A DNA stretch of 7,967 bases from Betaproteobacteria bacterium (lineage in GTDB: Bacteria; Pseudomonadota; Gammaproteobacteria; Burkholderiales; SG8-41): contig JAIOOZ010000048.1 in the NCBI GenBank assembly GCA_021414185.1, forward strand, positions 1 to 7,967. The letters are read 5' to 3'. Below, in pieces: positions 6,597-7,967 of this stretch (position 1 is its first letter; each line of letters starts with the position of its first letter). The notes beneath the pieces are model-generated. The model was not told where the DNA came from, made no database searches, and was given only the letters and a program-made list of their open reading frames with translations. Made by a program: the position numbers and the translations under genes.

Positions 6597-6614
6597 ATGA
6601 AATAAATATTTCAT
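6597..6614. promoter_or_regulatory. Candidate RpiR operator palindrome
   Basis: ATGAAATAAATATTTCAT is a perfect 8-bp inverted repeat around a 2-bp centre. A further ATGAAA half-site lies at 6626-6631, so the region holds three TGAAA-type half-sites. The site is AT-rich in a GC-rich region and lies between the rpiR-type gene and the divergent Bug gene. RpiR-family operators are often TGAAA-N-TTTCA-like palindromes. It would overlap the predicted rpiR transcription start, fitting autorepression. Confidence 0.65.
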
Positions 6615-6615
6615 T

Positions 6616-6644
6616 ATGCTAATATATGAAACGTAAACAGTCAA
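6616..6644 (-). promoter_or_regulatory. Candidate promoter for the rpiR-atuA operon
   Basis: On the minus strand, TTGACT (6644-6639) is followed after 17 bp by TAGCAT (6621-6616). The first matches the sigma-70 -35 box at five of six bases, the second the -10 box at four of six. Transcription would start near 6609, inside the palindrome at 6597-6614, leaving a leader of about 20 nt before ATG 6587. This is a sequence-pattern call only. Confidence 0.4.
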
Positions 6645-6662
6645 ATGACCAATGGCGCGGAA

Positions 6663-6683
6663 TAGCGTCCATGCAATGCGCTA
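6663..6683. promoter_or_regulatory. Short inverted repeat upstream of the divergent Bug gene
   Basis: TAGCG (6663-6667) and CGCTA (6679-6683) are separated by 11 nt and pair for one more base outward. The repeat lies about 30 bp upstream of the Bug start. It could be a regulator site or a small leader hairpin, but so short a repeat may occur by chance. Confidence 0.2.
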
Positions 6684-6714
6684 TGCTGCTATTTGAGGAA
6701 AAGGAGAACGGGTT

Positions 6715-7677
6715 ATGCGACGTGCCATAGCTTTAGTCTGTATCGCGCTCTGCGGCGCCGCTGCGTCGGTCGCCATGGCGCAGGAGGCGATGCCGAAGCT
6801 GATCAGGATAGTGGTGCCGTTTTCGTCAGGCGCGAGCAATGATGCGATCGCGCGCTCGCTTGCTGGCCCGCTAGCGAAACGCCTCGATACCTCGGTCATC
6901 GTGGAGAACAGGCCGGGTGCCGCAGGCGTGGTCGGCGCGGATTCGGTGGCCAAATCGCCGCGCGACGGCTCGGTTCTCCTGCTCACGTCGTCGACATTCC
7001 TGACCACCGCCGCAACACACGAGAAACTGCCCTACGACGTGATGACCTCCTTCACGCCGGTTGCCACGGTAGGGCAGAATCCGTCGATACTCGCCGTTTC
7101 GGCTGCCACGCCGTATCGGTCAGCGGCCGATCTGTTCGCCGCCGCGCGCGCCAAACCCGGCGACATTACCTATGGCACGGCTGGCGTAGGCTCCATCGGG
7201 CATATGGTGACCGAAATGATGTTGGGCGCCGCGGGCATTCAGATGCGGCATGTGCCATACAAGGGAGCGGCGCTCGCCGCCATCGACCTCGCGGGCGGGC
7301 AGATCCAGGTGATGAAATCGAGTTACGGCACGCTGTCGCCCTTCCTGAAAAGCGAGAAGGTGCGCCTGCTCGCGGTCACGTCGCGACAGCCGCATCCGTC
7401 ATTTCCAGGCGTGCCTCCGCTCAATGCAACGCTGCCCGGCTTTTCCAGCGAAACCTGGGTAACGATCTTTGCCCCCGCCGGCGTGCCGGCGCGCCTCGTT
7501 GACCGCCTGAACCGCGAGATCACTGAAATTGCGGCGTCAGCCGAATTGAAGACTTTGTTCGAGCCCGACGGCATGCTGCCGCTGGCGATGGCGCCGGCCG
7601 CGTTCACCGCCCGCATGCAGCAGGAACTGGTTCAGTGGAAGCAGATCGTAGTCGCGCGAAAGATCGTGCCGGAGTGA
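6715..7677 (+). CDS. Bug/TctC-family periplasmic solute-binding protein
   Basis: This 320-residue Bug-family binding protein has a clear signal peptide: M-R-R, a hydrophobic core, and A-M-A before Q-E, with cleavage probably after residue 22. Family segments follow in order: I-R-I-V-V-P-F-S-S-G-A-S-N-D, V-I-V-E-N-R-P-G-A-A-G-V-V-G, a D-G-S-V-L-L-L-T-S-S ligand-loop region, M-R-H-V-P-Y-K-G-A-A-L-A-A-I-D-L-A-G-G and P-G-V-P-P-L. The protein should bind an organic acid-like solute in the periplasm and deliver it to a Tct-type permease or feed a sensing pathway. ATG 6715 has an excellent AAGGAG 8 nt upstream. The gene is divergent from the RpiR-type regulator and shares its operator region, so co-regulation with the AtuA operon is likely. 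It is convergent with a third Bug gene whose C-terminus is about 60% identical by hand alignment. Confidence 0.95.
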   Translation: MRRAIALVCIALCGAAASVAMAQEAMPKLIRIVVPFSSGASNDAIARSLAGPLAKRLDTSVIVENRPGAAGVVGADSVAKSPRDGSVLLLTSSTFLTTAATHEKLPYDVMTSFTPVATVGQNPSILAVSAATPYRSAADLFAAARAKPGDITYGTAGVGSIGHMVTEMMLGAAGIQMRHVPYKGAALAAIDLAGGQIQVMKSSYGTLSPFLKSEKVRLLAVTSRQPHPSFPGVPPLNATLPGFSSETWVTIFAPAGVPARLVDRLNREITEIAASAELKTLFEPDGMLPLAMAPAAFTARMQQELVQWKQIVVARKIVPE

Positions 7678-7714
7678 TTGCGGCCGCGCGAAAGTTCGTC
7701 GCGAAATGAAGACC

Positions 7715-7967
7715 TTATTCAGTCACGATCTTGCGCTGGGCCGCAATGGCTTTCCATTGCGCCAGTTCTTCCTTCAGCCGCGAGCTGAGAGCGGCAGGGG
7801 TAATGACGACGGGCAAAGCGCCGTCCGGCTCGAGAAACATTTTGAGCTCGGGCGAAGCGGAGATTTCCCGGATTTCCCGATTGAGGCGCTCGACGACCGC
7901 AGCGGGCGTGCCTGCAGGGGCAAACACGCTGATCCAGATTTCCATCGAGTAGCCCGGCACGGTCGCG
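7715..7967 (-). CDS. Bug/TctC-family binding protein, C-terminal part (cut by window end)
   Basis: The minus-strand frame stays open from the window end to TAA at 7717-7715 and encodes about 83 residues. It starts A-T-V-P-G-Y-S-M-E-I-W and goes on with VFAPAGTPAAVVERLNREI, P-E-L-K, E-P-D-G-A-L-P and Q-W-K near the end. This is the C-terminal lobe of a Bug protein. It aligns without gaps to the last 83 residues of the 6715-7677 protein, with about 49 identities by eye. The N-terminus, signal peptide and upstream context lie beyond the window. The 37 bp between the two convergent stops contain a weak 5-bp inverted repeat (7687-7703) but no convincing terminator. Confidence 0.9.
   Translation of the reverse strand, partial: ATVPGYSMEIWISVFAPAGTPAAVVERLNREIREISASPELKMFLEPDGALPVVITPAALSSRLKEELAQWKAIAAQRKIVTE

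Noticed and set aside
6588..6644. Upstream TTG/ATG starts for the RpiR-type regulator
   Set aside because: They would overlap the candidate promoter and operator, add residues without family similarity and have no better ribosome-binding site.
7687..7703. Bidirectional terminator between the convergent Bug genes
   Set aside because: Only a 5-bp stem with a 7-nt loop and no T-run on either side.

Overview
The window looks like a chromosomal accessory-metabolism region of a betaproteobacterium, most likely Burkholderiales or Alcaligenaceae-like. The GC content is moderately high. It carries three Bug/TctC-type periplasmic solute-binding proteins, a family greatly expanded in that group. It also carries a dRS3-like ATTCCC-N8-GGGAAT palindrome of the kind scattered through beta-proteobacterial genomes. 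The taxonomic call is inferred from gene content only.

Layout, left to right. Positions 2-187 (+) are the C-terminal end of a ketopantoate reductase (ApbA/PanE-type) gene. Positions 188-297 hold a compact nested-palindrome element, MITE-like and lying right at that gene's stop codon. Positions 351-1120 (+) are an alpha/beta-hydrolase broken by an internal deletion plus frameshift. Positions 1151-2167 (+) encode a Bug-family binding protein. It converges on a minus-strand block, read from right to left as rpiR-type regulator (5727-6587), AtuA/DUF1446 protein (4332-5693), a small DUF4387-like gene with an apparent single-base frameshift (3963-4332), an alpha/beta-hydrolase (3022-3858) and a second alpha/beta-hydrolase whose nucleophile serine is replaced by alanine (2174-3004). 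These are tightly spaced and probably form one operon. Divergent from the regulator is a second Bug protein (6715-7677, +), and convergent to that is the C-terminal part of a third Bug protein (7715-7967, -), which runs off the window.

How the parts may work together. The regulator and the divergent Bug gene are separated by a 127-bp intergenic region with an 18-bp near-perfect palindrome that is a good candidate RpiR operator. The simplest reading is a regulated uptake-and-breakdown module: Bug proteins bind an organic acid in the periplasm, and the AtuA-DUF4387 pair plus the hydrolases act on it, or on its CoA, ester or lactone derivative, in the cytoplasm. The substrate cannot be read from the sequence. 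No TctA/TctB permease genes, CoA-transferase or geranyl-CoA carboxylase genes are present here, so an acyclic-terpene pathway should not be assumed from the AtuA name.

The most notable points are the serine-to-alanine change in an otherwise intact hydrolase, two related hydrolases in inverted orientation around a Bug gene (one broken, one active-site-altered), the frameshifted DUF4387-like gene whose 5' half is open in frame with the downstream hydrolase, the candidate operator, and the nested palindromic element at the panE-type stop codon.
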